DNA from: Vibrio syngnathi
GTDB lineage: Bacteria; Pseudomonadota; Gammaproteobacteria; Enterobacterales; Vibrionaceae
DNA length: 64,000 nt
Direction: 5' to 3'
Assembly: GCF_002119525.1 (NCBI RefSeq)
Contig: NZ_CP017916.1
Coordinates: 1,426,001 to 1,490,000 of the forward strand
Shown: in pieces, positions 44,730-53,567 of the stretch
How the letters are laid out: every line of letters starts with the position of its first letter
Numbering within the stretch: position 1 is the first letter of the stretch
Position numbers and translations under genes: made by a program
Notes under the pieces: model-generated
The model's input: only the letters and a program-made list of their open reading frames with translations
The model's database searches: none
What the model was told of the DNA's origin: nothing

Positions 44730-46114
44730 GTGACTTACCGAAGGGGTGGGCTGACACTACTATTTCAGATATAACTGATTACGTACAACGAGGGAAAGGT
44801 CCCAAGTACGCTGAAAAAAACTCGTTTCCAGTTGTGAATCAGAAGGCTGTTAGATGGTTTGGTCTTCAGGAAGAACATTTGAAATATGTTCGAGAAGATA
44901 CTTGGGATAAGTACACTCCTGAAAGATTTATTCAGGTCGGTGATATTCTGTGGAACTCTACAGGCACTGGTACCATTGGCAGAGCTTGTCTTTTAGATGA
45001 AGCTGAAGCAAATAAAGCAAAAGTTGTTGATAGTCACGTGACTATTGTACGACCTAATACCCACATTGAACCTCGCTATTTGTTTGCCTGGATACGTTCA
45101 CCAAAGGTTCAGCATGGTATCTCGTCTCTTTCTACTGGCACAACGAATCAAGTTGAGTTAAGTAAGTCTAGAGTACTTGAAACAAAAATACCTCTTGCCC
45201 CGCTAAACGAACAAATCCGAATTGCCAACAAGTTAGATTCTATTCTTGCTAAGGTCGATAAGGCCCAAGCTCGTTTAGACAAGATTCCTGCAATTCTAAA
45301 ACGTTTCCGTCAATCGGTATTGGCAGGCGCAACGTCTGGGGAGTTGACGAAAGCGTGGCGGGAAAGTAAAGACTTACATTGGGAGGTTACTTCGTTTGGT
45401 AAACTTATCAAAAACGGCCCGCAAAATGGAATTTACAAACCATCAAAGCTCTACGGAAGTGGAACTAAAATTATTCGTATTGACGGTTTCTATGATGGAA
45501 AATTGTCACCATGGGAATCGATTAAATCTGTGCAGTTAGAAAACGACGAGCTAGCTAAATGGAAACTAAAAGTTGATGATATTTTGATTAATCGAGTAAA
45601 TAGTATTGAGTATTTAGGGAAATGTGGTCACGTAGATTCTTTGCCTGAGGATGCGGTATTTGAGAGTAATATTATGAGAGTTGAGCTAGACAAGTCGCTT
45701 GCCAACCCTCTATTCATTAAACATTTCTTATCTAGCCCAATAGGTCTCATGCGATTAAGGGCGAATGCGAAACATGCAGTAAATCAAGCGAGTATTAATC
45801 AAACTGACGTAAAATCGGTAGAGATTCATTTACCAAACATAGAAGAGCAAAAGTTAATAGTGGAACTAGTTGAAGCTTTTTTAGATAAGGCCAATAAAGT
45901 AGAGAAGCAGTACCTAGACGCGAAAGCTCGTTTAGATCGTCTAACACAATCGATATTAGCCAAAGCCTTCCGAGGTGAGTTGGTGCCGCAAGATCCAACC
46001 GATGAACCGGCAGAACAACTGCTAGAGCGTATATTGAAAGAACGTGAGCAGGTCGCACCTAAAAAGACGACTCGAAAACGTACAACAAAAGCTAAAACGG
46101 CAGAGAAAGGATAA
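44726..46114 (+). CDS. hsdS: type I specificity subunit HsdS
   Basis: A 462-residue protein with two target-recognition domains (residues about 5-165 and 225-380), each followed by a conserved helical spacer: PLNEQIRIANKLDSILAKVDKAQARLDKI and NIEEQKLIVELVEAFLDKANKVEKQ. The two spacers each run on into a QS(V/I)LA segment, giving the usual internal symmetry. The target sequence cannot be read from the protein. It starts at GTG 44726. A basic tail (KKTTRKRTTKAK) ends it. Confidence 0.93.
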   Translation: MSDLPKGWADTTISDITDYVQRGKGPKYAEKNSFPVVNQKAVRWFGLQEEHLKYVREDTWDKYTPERFIQVGDILWNSTGTGTIGRACLLDEAEANKAKVVDSHVTIVRPNTHIEPRYLFAWIRSPKVQHGISSLSTGTTNQVELSKSRVLETKIPLAPLNEQIRIANKLDSILAKVDKAQARLDKIPAILKRFRQSVLAGATSGELTKAWRESKDLHWEVTSFGKLIKNGPQNGIYKPSKLYGSGTKIIRIDGFYDGKLSPWESIKSVQLENDELAKWKLKVDDILINRVNSIEYLGKCGHVDSLPEDAVFESNIMRVELDKSLANPLFIKHFLSSPIGLMRLRANAKHAVNQASINQTDVKSVEIHLPNIEEQKLIVELVEAFLDKANKVEKQYLDAKARLDRLTQSILAKAFRGELVPQDPTDEPAEQLLERILKEREQVAPKKTTRKRTTKAKTAEKG

Positions 46115-46122
46115 TACAAGCA

Positions 46123-47289
46123 ATGAATCAATCACTCTCGTTAATTAACATCGAAGCCAACAACTTTAAGTCGTTGGTGGATTTTTCACTGCCGTTTAGT
46201 AAGTTTAATTGTCTTGTAGGTTTAAACGGCTCGGGTAAATCGACGGTATTGCAGTTTATTGATTTCCTATCACAGCAAGTGAGTGGTGACATTGATGAGT
46301 GGTTGGATAGCCGTCAATGGAGTGCTAAAGATCTTAATTCAACGCTTACTAAGCAATCCAATATTACTTTTACAGTAGAACTTTCTTACTCGGGTAAACC
46401 CGTTATTTGGGAAGGCAGTTTCAACCGCAAAGAGTTGTATTGTACGACTGAGAAAATAACTTGGAGTGGTAAAACACTGCTTAATGTTGCTGATGGTAAG
46501 TTCTCATTACCAACAGAGGATCTTCAAGCACCTATAACCTTTGATTATCAAGGTTCGATACTGTCTCAACTAAGAAAAAATCAGCTACCGTTTGAATTAG
46601 AAGAGTTTAAAAACTTCTTCAAAGAGTTGAATGCATTAGACATGCTTTCCCCAGATATGTTGCGTGACCAACACATCAGCGGTAAGACCCTAGGCGCTGG
46701 CGGTAAGATGCTCTCAAGCTTTATCAGCAACATGACCAAAGATGAGAAATCGAACTTAGTCTCCACTCTTAAAGGTTTGTATCCAAATTTAGTCAAAGTG
46801 GATGCAACGGTTCAAAAATCAGCAGGTACAGTAAGGCTTGAGATAGAAGAAAAGTTCGGAAAGAAGACCATAAAAACAGAAGCAAGACACATTAACGATG
46901 GCTTGCTTCGCTTTATGGCTATTTTTGCTCAGTTAACCAAAAAGCAAAGTGCGTTACTACTTGATGAGATTGAAAACGGAGTGAACCCAGAGCTGATCGA
47001 AAAGCTGGTGGACAGCTTAGTGGCGGCAAACACCCAAGTCATTGTTACCACTCATAGCCCAATGATTCTTAACTACATGGAAGATGATGTCGCTAAAACA
47101 GGCGTTGTTTATCTGTATAAGAATAAAACAGGTGCAACCCAAGCGATTCGACTGTTTGACATCCCCTCTATGCAACGCAAGTTGAAGTTTATGGGACCAG
47201 GCGAAGCTTACGAAGACACCATGCTTGAGAATCTAGCCTCTGAAATTACCACATTAGAAAACGCAATTGTCCAAGATACTGACAGCTAA
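46123..47289 (+). CDS. AAA ATPase (AAA_15/21, OLD-like) of an ATPase-nuclease pair
   Basis: A 388-residue ABC-type ATPase without long coiled coils. Walker A GLNGSGKST is at residues 33-41, Walker B LLLDEIENG at 278-286 and the H-loop TTHSP at 309-313. The LSGGQ-like helix is ARHINDGLLRFMAI. It starts 8 bp after hsdS and is followed by the DUF4276 gene after 14 bp. Pairs like this (an ATPase with a Toprim-like partner) occur in OLD, Gabija and retron-linked defence. It probably senses phage and activates its partner. Confidence 0.85.
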   Translation: MNQSLSLINIEANNFKSLVDFSLPFSKFNCLVGLNGSGKSTVLQFIDFLSQQVSGDIDEWLDSRQWSAKDLNSTLTKQSNITFTVELSYSGKPVIWEGSFNRKELYCTTEKITWSGKTLLNVADGKFSLPTEDLQAPITFDYQGSILSQLRKNQLPFELEEFKNFFKELNALDMLSPDMLRDQHISGKTLGAGGKMLSSFISNMTKDEKSNLVSTLKGLYPNLVKVDATVQKSAGTVRLEIEEKFGKKTIKTEARHINDGLLRFMAIFAQLTKKQSALLLDEIENGVNPELIEKLVDSLVAANTQVIVTTHSPMILNYMEDDVAKTGVVYLYKNKTGATQAIRLFDIPSMQRKLKFMGPGEAYEDTMLENLASEITTLENAIVQDTDS

Positions 47290-47303
47290 TAGGAGCATAA
47301 AGC

Positions 47304-47999
47304 ATGTATTTAGTTGTTAGTGGTGAAGGCGAAACCGACATCGGAAAAAGCAATGAGGCGATAGGTCCACTCAGTAAACTGATTGATAAGTATATTGAGC
47401 CGTATTCTGGATTCTCACTGTTAGAAGCAGGAATGCTAGACGTTGTTCATGAGACTCGAATTACAGAAATCTCACGTGATAGAAAAATAATCAAGCCTTT
47501 ATCAAGGCGCGGTAAAAAGACTCAGCACGAAACTCGTGAGTTTTACAGTGCTGCCCGTGCTCTAGCCTATGTAGCACAGAGCGCGGATGTTCAGCCAAGC
47601 CTAGCGGTTTTGTTCCACGATTCAGACAGCAATAAATGGCCTGATTACAATACTAAACGTCTTTCAATGGAACACGGCTTTGAAGCTCAAGAGTTTGAAA
47701 ATGGCGTGCCTTTTGTCGCTCAGCCTAAGTCAGAAGCTTGGTTACTCTGTGCACTGAAAAACGGCTATCAGAACTGCGCTGCATTTGAAGGGCGTTCTGG
47801 TAATGATGATTCGCCAAACTCGTTAAAGAAAGAGTTAGAAGCCTTTTTGGAAGAGCCTGCTACTCGTGTAAAGCTTAACGAGCTCGTAGACAACGGGCGC
47901 ATAGACCTAGCTCAAGTCACCGATATGAAATCGATGACCGATTTCCAAGAGTCGATGAAAGAAGTACTAGGGCGCATGTTAGGTAGGCGAATCGAATAG
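47304..47999 (+). CDS. DUF4276-like protein with Toprim-type acidic residues
   Basis: A 231-residue protein that opens VVSGEGETDIG (E8 and E10) and has LFHDSDSNKW (D106, D108), the E ... DxD layout of a Toprim nuclease site. KSEAWLLCALKNGY follows, a stretch typical of DUF4276. It is the likely effector of the AAA ATPase encoded just before it. Whether it cuts DNA or RNA is not known. Confidence 0.75.
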   Translation: MYLVVSGEGETDIGKSNEAIGPLSKLIDKYIEPYSGFSLLEAGMLDVVHETRITEISRDRKIIKPLSRRGKKTQHETREFYSAARALAYVAQSADVQPSLAVLFHDSDSNKWPDYNTKRLSMEHGFEAQEFENGVPFVAQPKSEAWLLCALKNGYQNCAAFEGRSGNDDSPNSLKKELEAFLEEPATRVKLNELVDNGRIDLAQVTDMKSMTDFQESMKEVLGRMLGRRIE

Positions 48000-48030
48000 A
48001 AACTTTCATCATTAAATAATAAGAACAAAA

Positions 48031-49782
48031 ATGAGATTAAATAGGCTTAAGTTAGTTGGTCGATACAAATCGATTGTTGGTACAGAAGAAGAACCTTTCA
48101 TTTACACCTTTAAACCTAATAGCGATGGCTATTCGCCTATATGCTTAGTTGGCTTAAACGGTTCCGGAAAATCAAACTTCATTGAACTAATCGCTGATAT
48201 CTTTGGCTACGCCGATAGGTACTTTAACCCGCAGTACGAATGTGCCGAAGACCTCACCTATGATTTTGAAATTGATTATCAAACTGTTGTAGATGGACAT
48301 GATTTTTTCATCAAAATCAAAAGCATCAGTTCCAAAGCGAAAATGTACTCCTATCAAGATATTGAGTACATAGATTTTCTTTCATTTGGCAATGTTCAAG
48401 AAGGTCGCTTTCAGGCGATGGTGGCGACAGAAAATATCGATAATGAACATGAACGATTTCTTCCTGATAATGTACTTGCTTATTCATCCGGTAATAACCA
48501 AGGATTAAGTTCGGTTTTTGCTAAAGCTCAACTTAGTTTCTATAACGTTGTTAGAAAGCAGGGCGTATTTCACCGAGAATATGCAAAAAGATTTGATAAC
48601 TTGATGGCTCTTGAAGAAGGGCTTAATGAGAAGCAAATTGTTGAGTTACGTGAGTACATAAGTAACAGTTTTGACCGTTATCAAAACTTGTTTAAACCAC
48701 CAGTGCTATTTGAAGGTGAAGTTGATATAGATTTTCCCCTTGCATCAATTAAAGCTGATCTCCCTATTGGAAAGTTCACAGATCATGCTGCTAATCAGTT
48801 GTTCTTCATATCACTAATGGTCAACGAACGTGCCGAATTTAAGCAATTCTTGAATGATTACACGAGTATCGCAGCATTGGAGTCATTTGAGATTGATTTG
48901 CGACTGTCGGAGTACCGAGATTTAGATTTCATTAAAGCTGAAGTTATACGACTGCAGCAACTTAGCTGTGATAGTTCGAAGTTCAATGATGATACTCTCA
49001 ACGGTGTTCTGAAGTTTGAAGTTAACCAAGACTTTTTCGAGAGAATAGAAACCCTGTATCTTGAGCGTTCAATGTTTCTAGATAACTTGATGTTTATCAA
49101 CCAAATGGTGGCTAAGCGGTGGAGCAGAGACGAAAAACGAACATTGAAAACGAGTTGCTACGAGCGAAATGTGCCTAATATTACAGGTGGTTTAGCGCCA
49201 ATTCGTTTCGTTAATACAAAGGTTAGGTTAATTAATCCAAATACTGTGACGCTCTATGACCGGCTCAGTGATGGCGAGCATCAGCTCATTCAAATTATCG
49301 GTTCCTTAATACTATTCGGTGACCAACAATCCTTGTTTATCCTTGATGAACCAGAAAGTCATTTCAATCCTGAGTGGCGTATCGAGTTTGTCGATATCAT
49401 TAACAAGTACGTTGGCTTATCAAAGTTAGAGCTAATCATCTCAACACATTCTCCGTTTGTCCTTTCTGCATGTAAATCTGAGCGCGTGCTGCACTTTCAG
49501 AAAAATCCTGACGGACGTGTGGCTATTCAATCTCTGGGGAATGTTGAAACTTACGGGGCTTCCTTTGATTCTTTGCTCGCGTCTGTATTTGATTTGGATG
49601 TGTTAATTTCTAAGAAACCGCTGTCTGAGCTTAGAGCTGCTTTACGAGCCTATGATGAAGGGTTAATGGACGAGCTGGAAACGCTAAAGTGGCTTGAGTC
49701 ATATGGTGATTCATTTGAAGTGAACTTCAGGAGAAATCAGCTGAAGCATAAGTTAGCTGACAACGACAGAGGTGATGACTAA
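48031..49782 (+). CDS. AAA ATPase, Septu PtuA-like / restriction-associated
   Basis: A 583-residue ABC-type ATPase. Walker A GLNGSGKSN is at residues 41-49, the signature LSDGE at 412-416, Walker B LFILDEPESHF with D439-E440, and STHSP at 471-475. It is paired with an HNH nuclease gene that overlaps it by one base (TAATG). This is the layout of Septu (PtuA-PtuB). Databases also carry restriction-system-associated AAA proteins of about this length beside type I and McrBC loci, which this may be. Confidence 0.8.
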   Translation: MRLNRLKLVGRYKSIVGTEEEPFIYTFKPNSDGYSPICLVGLNGSGKSNFIELIADIFGYADRYFNPQYECAEDLTYDFEIDYQTVVDGHDFFIKIKSISSKAKMYSYQDIEYIDFLSFGNVQEGRFQAMVATENIDNEHERFLPDNVLAYSSGNNQGLSSVFAKAQLSFYNVVRKQGVFHREYAKRFDNLMALEEGLNEKQIVELREYISNSFDRYQNLFKPPVLFEGEVDIDFPLASIKADLPIGKFTDHAANQLFFISLMVNERAEFKQFLNDYTSIAALESFEIDLRLSEYRDLDFIKAEVIRLQQLSCDSSKFNDDTLNGVLKFEVNQDFFERIETLYLERSMFLDNLMFINQMVAKRWSRDEKRTLKTSCYERNVPNITGGLAPIRFVNTKVRLINPNTVTLYDRLSDGEHQLIQIIGSLILFGDQQSLFILDEPESHFNPEWRIEFVDIINKYVGLSKLELIISTHSPFVLSACKSERVLHFQKNPDGRVAIQSLGNVETYGASFDSLLASVFDLDVLISKKPLSELRAALRAYDEGLMDELETLKWLESYGDSFEVNFRRNQLKHKLADNDRGDD

Positions 49783-50870
49783 TGCTTTGGCCTGTAGTTA
49801 AACCACCTCAGTCATCATTGTATTGGTTAGATGAAGTACATAAAGGCTTTTATCGCCGGATGTTTCAGGGAAATAACTTCACTAGCTGCTTTCCAGTTAC
49901 TTTCAATGGTGTGCTTACTGGAAGTGTAGAGACACAAAAGCGATTTTCTGATGTATTCGATGAATATCAAGGCTTATCAGCGGAGTTACAACAAGAATTT
50001 GAGCGCTTGTTTTTAAATCAAATTCAGTGTTTGTCATTTATGGGGAATACTCGTCATGTCGTAATTGGCCCTGCAGAGCAACTGACTGAGATATGGAGCA
50101 AATCCAAATTACTTGGAGGTTATCTGTATAACACTACTTTAGGTCTTGCTTGCTATAAGACTGCGGCTGGTGATCGAAATCATGGCATGGATGAACATTA
50201 TGCAAGCTACAAAGAACTAAATGGCCTTGTCTGCTGTTTTTGTGGTACCGAAGAGATGATGGAAGAGCGCAATGTAGAACCGGAAGAAGGTGCGATCAGC
50301 GATGATGAGAAGCAGTGGAGAGCATCTTACGACCACTATCTACCCAAAAAACACTATCCATTTTTAGCGGTAGACTTCAATAATCTTGTTCCTTGCTGTC
50401 AAAAGTGTAATGAAAAAGCAAAAGGTGAGCTTGATGTTCTTCATTGTGACGATGTTAGAACGTTAGCGCTTGATGCATATACCGACCAAGTTCCAGTTTT
50501 ACTTCAGGCTTCTTATGACTGCATTGAAGGTACCTACAAGATGGTCGTCGATATTGAAGATACAGACGATCTACTTGCAGAAAAAGCTGACACATGGAAT
50601 AGAACCTTTCAAGTTTTACCTCGAGTCAACAGGCGTTTGAATAACTTTAACAGGTCTTGGTTAGGACCGTTGTTGAATCGTGTTGGGGATGTACATCAGG
50701 CAAAAGCTGCATTAAATGATGAGGTTATTCGCTGTAGTCAAGACAAGAAAGATGAAAGAGAAGCCTATTTTAAAGCTCTTTGTTTTCAGGTGATAGCAAG
50801 TAAGCCTGATAGTGATATTTCATCGTATGTCGATGCGATCCGTCAATCCTATGCTAGGAGACGTATTTAA
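49782..50870 (+). CDS. HNH nuclease, PtuB-like
   Basis: A 362-residue protein. A zinc-supported HNH site is visible: C151xxC154 (CCFCGT), the catalytic D184-H185 in YDHYLPKKHYP, asparagine in NNLVP, and C206xxC209N. The spacing and the DHYLPK motif match PtuB-type HNH nucleases. Its start overlaps the ATPase stop and its stop directly abuts the mcrB start, so it is translated with both. It is the likely effector of the preceding ATPase. Confidence 0.8.
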   Translation: MLWPVVKPPQSSLYWLDEVHKGFYRRMFQGNNFTSCFPVTFNGVLTGSVETQKRFSDVFDEYQGLSAELQQEFERLFLNQIQCLSFMGNTRHVVIGPAEQLTEIWSKSKLLGGYLYNTTLGLACYKTAAGDRNHGMDEHYASYKELNGLVCCFCGTEEMMEERNVEPEEGAISDDEKQWRASYDHYLPKKHYPFLAVDFNNLVPCCQKCNEKAKGELDVLHCDDVRTLALDAYTDQVPVLLQASYDCIEGTYKMVVDIEDTDDLLAEKADTWNRTFQVLPRVNRRLNNFNRSWLGPLLNRVGDVHQAKAALNDEVIRCSQDKKDEREAYFKALCFQVIASKPDSDISSYVDAIRQSYARRRI

Positions 50871-53567
50871 ATGGCAATATTTTGCGGTGACGATAATTCT
50901 TCTTATTTAATTGAAAGTGCGTCCAAATTTAAAGATCTGTGTCTTATTCAAGGACAATCACTTTTTACGGATCAAGCAGTATGGAATTCAGCGGCGTGCA
51001 ATGAACTTATTCAGTTTTTTGTTGAAAATTTAGAAGAAGGTGAGGGCAACTTCTTAGCAAAGCTAGAAACCCAACTGGATAATGCTTCACCTGAAGCAAA
51101 GCTATTGGCGGCAGAGATGCTGTGGTTGATGTTTTTATGTCCTAGTAGTGCCGGACCTGCTTCTAAGCGAACCAGTATTGAACGTGTTTTTTCCTGGAGC
51201 TGCTTTGAGTTTAAAGATGGAGTAAGGGACAAATATTTGTCTGATGAGGCATTGACAGGAATAGGTAATACTGGAGCTGCATATCAAACGGGCCGATGGC
51301 GAGAACTGGTATATTTTATTCGGTTGCTAGAAAAACTTTTCGAGTTGGATAAAAGTGAAAGAACAACTTTGCTAGCGAGTCGTACAGCATTTTCAAACTG
51401 GTTAAACGAAATCCCCGGGAATGATAAACGACAATTCCGCCACATGATTTTATATCTGTTTTACCCTGAAGAGCAGGAGCGAATTTTCGGTGGTGGACAT
51501 AGGCAATCATTGCTTGAGACGTTTTTGAATATTACGCCATCTCAGTATAGAAGAATGTCACCTCTTGATATCGATAATCGATTGTTAGATATACGAACTC
51601 AGTTTGAAAAAGAGTATGGGACAAAAGAGCTTGATTACTACGTTGAGCCATTAAGCTCAAGGTGGGGTCAAGAAAGCTCTGAAGAGCCTAATGAGATAAA
51701 AGAACCTGGACAGGGGTATAAAGTGAAAATTAACGACGTAAACCAAACGCTAAATACAATTCTGTACGGACCTCCGGGCACAGGTAAAACCTACAATACG
51801 ATCAATAAAGCTTTAGAGATTGTTGACCCTGAATTTTACCATCAAAATAACGATGATCGAGCTGCCATCAAGAAGCGATTCGATGAGCTATTAAACAGTA
51901 ACCGCATTGGCTTTGTTACTTTTCACCAAAGTTTTAGTTACGAAGATTTTGTTGAAGGCCTGAAAGCGACGACTGAAAATAATCAGGTTAACTACGAAAT
52001 TGAAGACGGTATCTTCAAGCGCTTATGTGAATCTGCTCGTGCGAAACCGACGATAAAAGCAGATCAAGACCATGTTGATATTAGTGGCCGTAACATCTGG
52101 AAGATGTCGTTAGGTGATATCGCTGGTGATGATGCCTTTATCTATCAGCAATGTATCGATAATAGCTGTGTTCTGTTGGGTTATGGCTATGATATCGACT
52201 TCTCCCATGCCAATGACCGTAAACAAGTCGCTCAAACCTATCGCAGTAATGGGGTAGAAATTGAGAACGAGAGCTATGACTATCAAGTCACATCGGTCAA
52301 TAAATTTAAGAATGAGATGAGCATTGGTGATTTGATTGTCGTCTCGGACGGGAATCGTAAGTTTCGTGCTATTGCAGAAATTACCAGTGATTACTACTTT
52401 GACAACTCTTCGGTTGATGATGTTAGTTATTCTCAAGCAAGGAAAGTAACATGGCATAGAGTATACGAACCGTCACTACCAGTTGATGAATTATTCAAGA
52501 AAAACCTGTCTCAAATGACTTTGTATCGATTGTATGACACGACCATTGATACAGAAAAACTTCGAGCTATATTACAAGGTGGTGGTGATTCAGATAACGT
52601 TGCACCTGGCCGCACGGTAGGTAAGTATCAGATTGAATCAATTTCTGATGAGCTGATTACTATTAGAAAGCCTAATGGTTCTGAGCTTCCAATGCCCAAA
52701 TCGATTGTTGACGAGCTTTGTGATTTGGTTCGTTCTGGTGATGTTTCTGTTGACGATATTAAGCATAAAAGGGTGTTTGATAAAGTAAACACCTTGATGG
52801 AGAAGTTCCTAGTAAATGGCTACCCTAATGTTCTCGGGCCGTTAGTGGAAGGAATAGTTAGCAAGGGAATATCCTTATCAAATCAAGCCTCTTCAGACAA
52901 GAGGGTGCTGATTATTGATGAAATCAACCGAGGTAACATTTCCAACATATTCGGTGAGTTAATCACTTTGATTGAGCCAAGCAAGAGGGCGGGTGGTAAA
53001 GAAGCGCTATCGGTTAAGTTGCCATATTCAAAAGAGGCTTTTTCAGTTCCTGACAACTTACACATCATTGGCACGATGAACACGGCTGATAAGTCGTTGG
53101 CTCAGCTAGACATTGCGCTGCGTCGCCGTTTTCAGTTTGAAGAAATGATGACGAACTATGAACTGCTTGCAACTATCCCACTATTCGATGGTATTGATAT
53201 TAAGCAGATGGTTGAAACCATCAACAAACGAATAGAGTTACTGTACGACCGTGAACACACAATAGGACATAGCTTCTTTTTATCGTTAGTTGAAGAGCCG
53301 TCGATTGAAAAACTGTCAAAAATTATGGAGCTGGAAATTCTTCCTCTTCTAGAAGAGTATTTCTTTGAGGATTGGGAACGGGTAGCGATGGTGTTGGGAG
53401 ATCACCTTAAAGCGGATCAGAGCTTACGTTTTGTAATTGAACAATTTGACGTGAATGAAGTCGCTCAGTTAATGGGTGATGATTGGGATCAAACGGGTAT
53501 ACAGCCTTATGTTAGAAACGATCAAGCTTTTAACGCTGCCGCTGCATATATTGGTATCTATTCTTAA
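50871..53567 (+). CDS. mcrB: McrB-like GTPase with inserted EVE-like domain
   Basis: An 898-residue AAA+ motor. The N-terminal 290 residues are of unknown fold and presumably bind DNA. Walker A GPPGTGKT is at 300-307. An EVE/PUA-like domain lies at about 403-535 (WKMSLGDIAGDD, then VTSVNKFKNEMSIGDLIVVSDGNRKFRAIAEIT). EVE domains read modified bases. The McrB hallmark DEINRGN starts at 683, with sensor NTAD at 737 and RRRFQF following. With McrC it should cut DNA with modified cytosines, using GTP. It starts immediately after the HNH stop. Confidence 0.9.
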   Translation: MAIFCGDDNSSYLIESASKFKDLCLIQGQSLFTDQAVWNSAACNELIQFFVENLEEGEGNFLAKLETQLDNASPEAKLLAAEMLWLMFLCPSSAGPASKRTSIERVFSWSCFEFKDGVRDKYLSDEALTGIGNTGAAYQTGRWRELVYFIRLLEKLFELDKSERTTLLASRTAFSNWLNEIPGNDKRQFRHMILYLFYPEEQERIFGGGHRQSLLETFLNITPSQYRRMSPLDIDNRLLDIRTQFEKEYGTKELDYYVEPLSSRWGQESSEEPNEIKEPGQGYKVKINDVNQTLNTILYGPPGTGKTYNTINKALEIVDPEFYHQNNDDRAAIKKRFDELLNSNRIGFVTFHQSFSYEDFVEGLKATTENNQVNYEIEDGIFKRLCESARAKPTIKADQDHVDISGRNIWKMSLGDIAGDDAFIYQQCIDNSCVLLGYGYDIDFSHANDRKQVAQTYRSNGVEIENESYDYQVTSVNKFKNEMSIGDLIVVSDGNRKFRAIAEITSDYYFDNSSVDDVSYSQARKVTWHRVYEPSLPVDELFKKNLSQMTLYRLYDTTIDTEKLRAILQGGGDSDNVAPGRTVGKYQIESISDELITIRKPNGSELPMPKSIVDELCDLVRSGDVSVDDIKHKRVFDKVNTLMEKFLVNGYPNVLGPLVEGIVSKGISLSNQASSDKRVLIIDEINRGNISNIFGELITLIEPSKRAGGKEALSVKLPYSKEAFSVPDNLHIIGTMNTADKSLAQLDIALRRRFQFEEMMTNYELLATIPLFDGIDIKQMVETINKRIELLYDREHTIGHSFFLSLVEEPSIEKLSKIMELEILPLLEEYFFEDWERVAMVLGDHLKADQSLRFVIEQFDVNEVAQLMGDDWDQTGIQPYVRNDQAFNAAAAYIGIYS

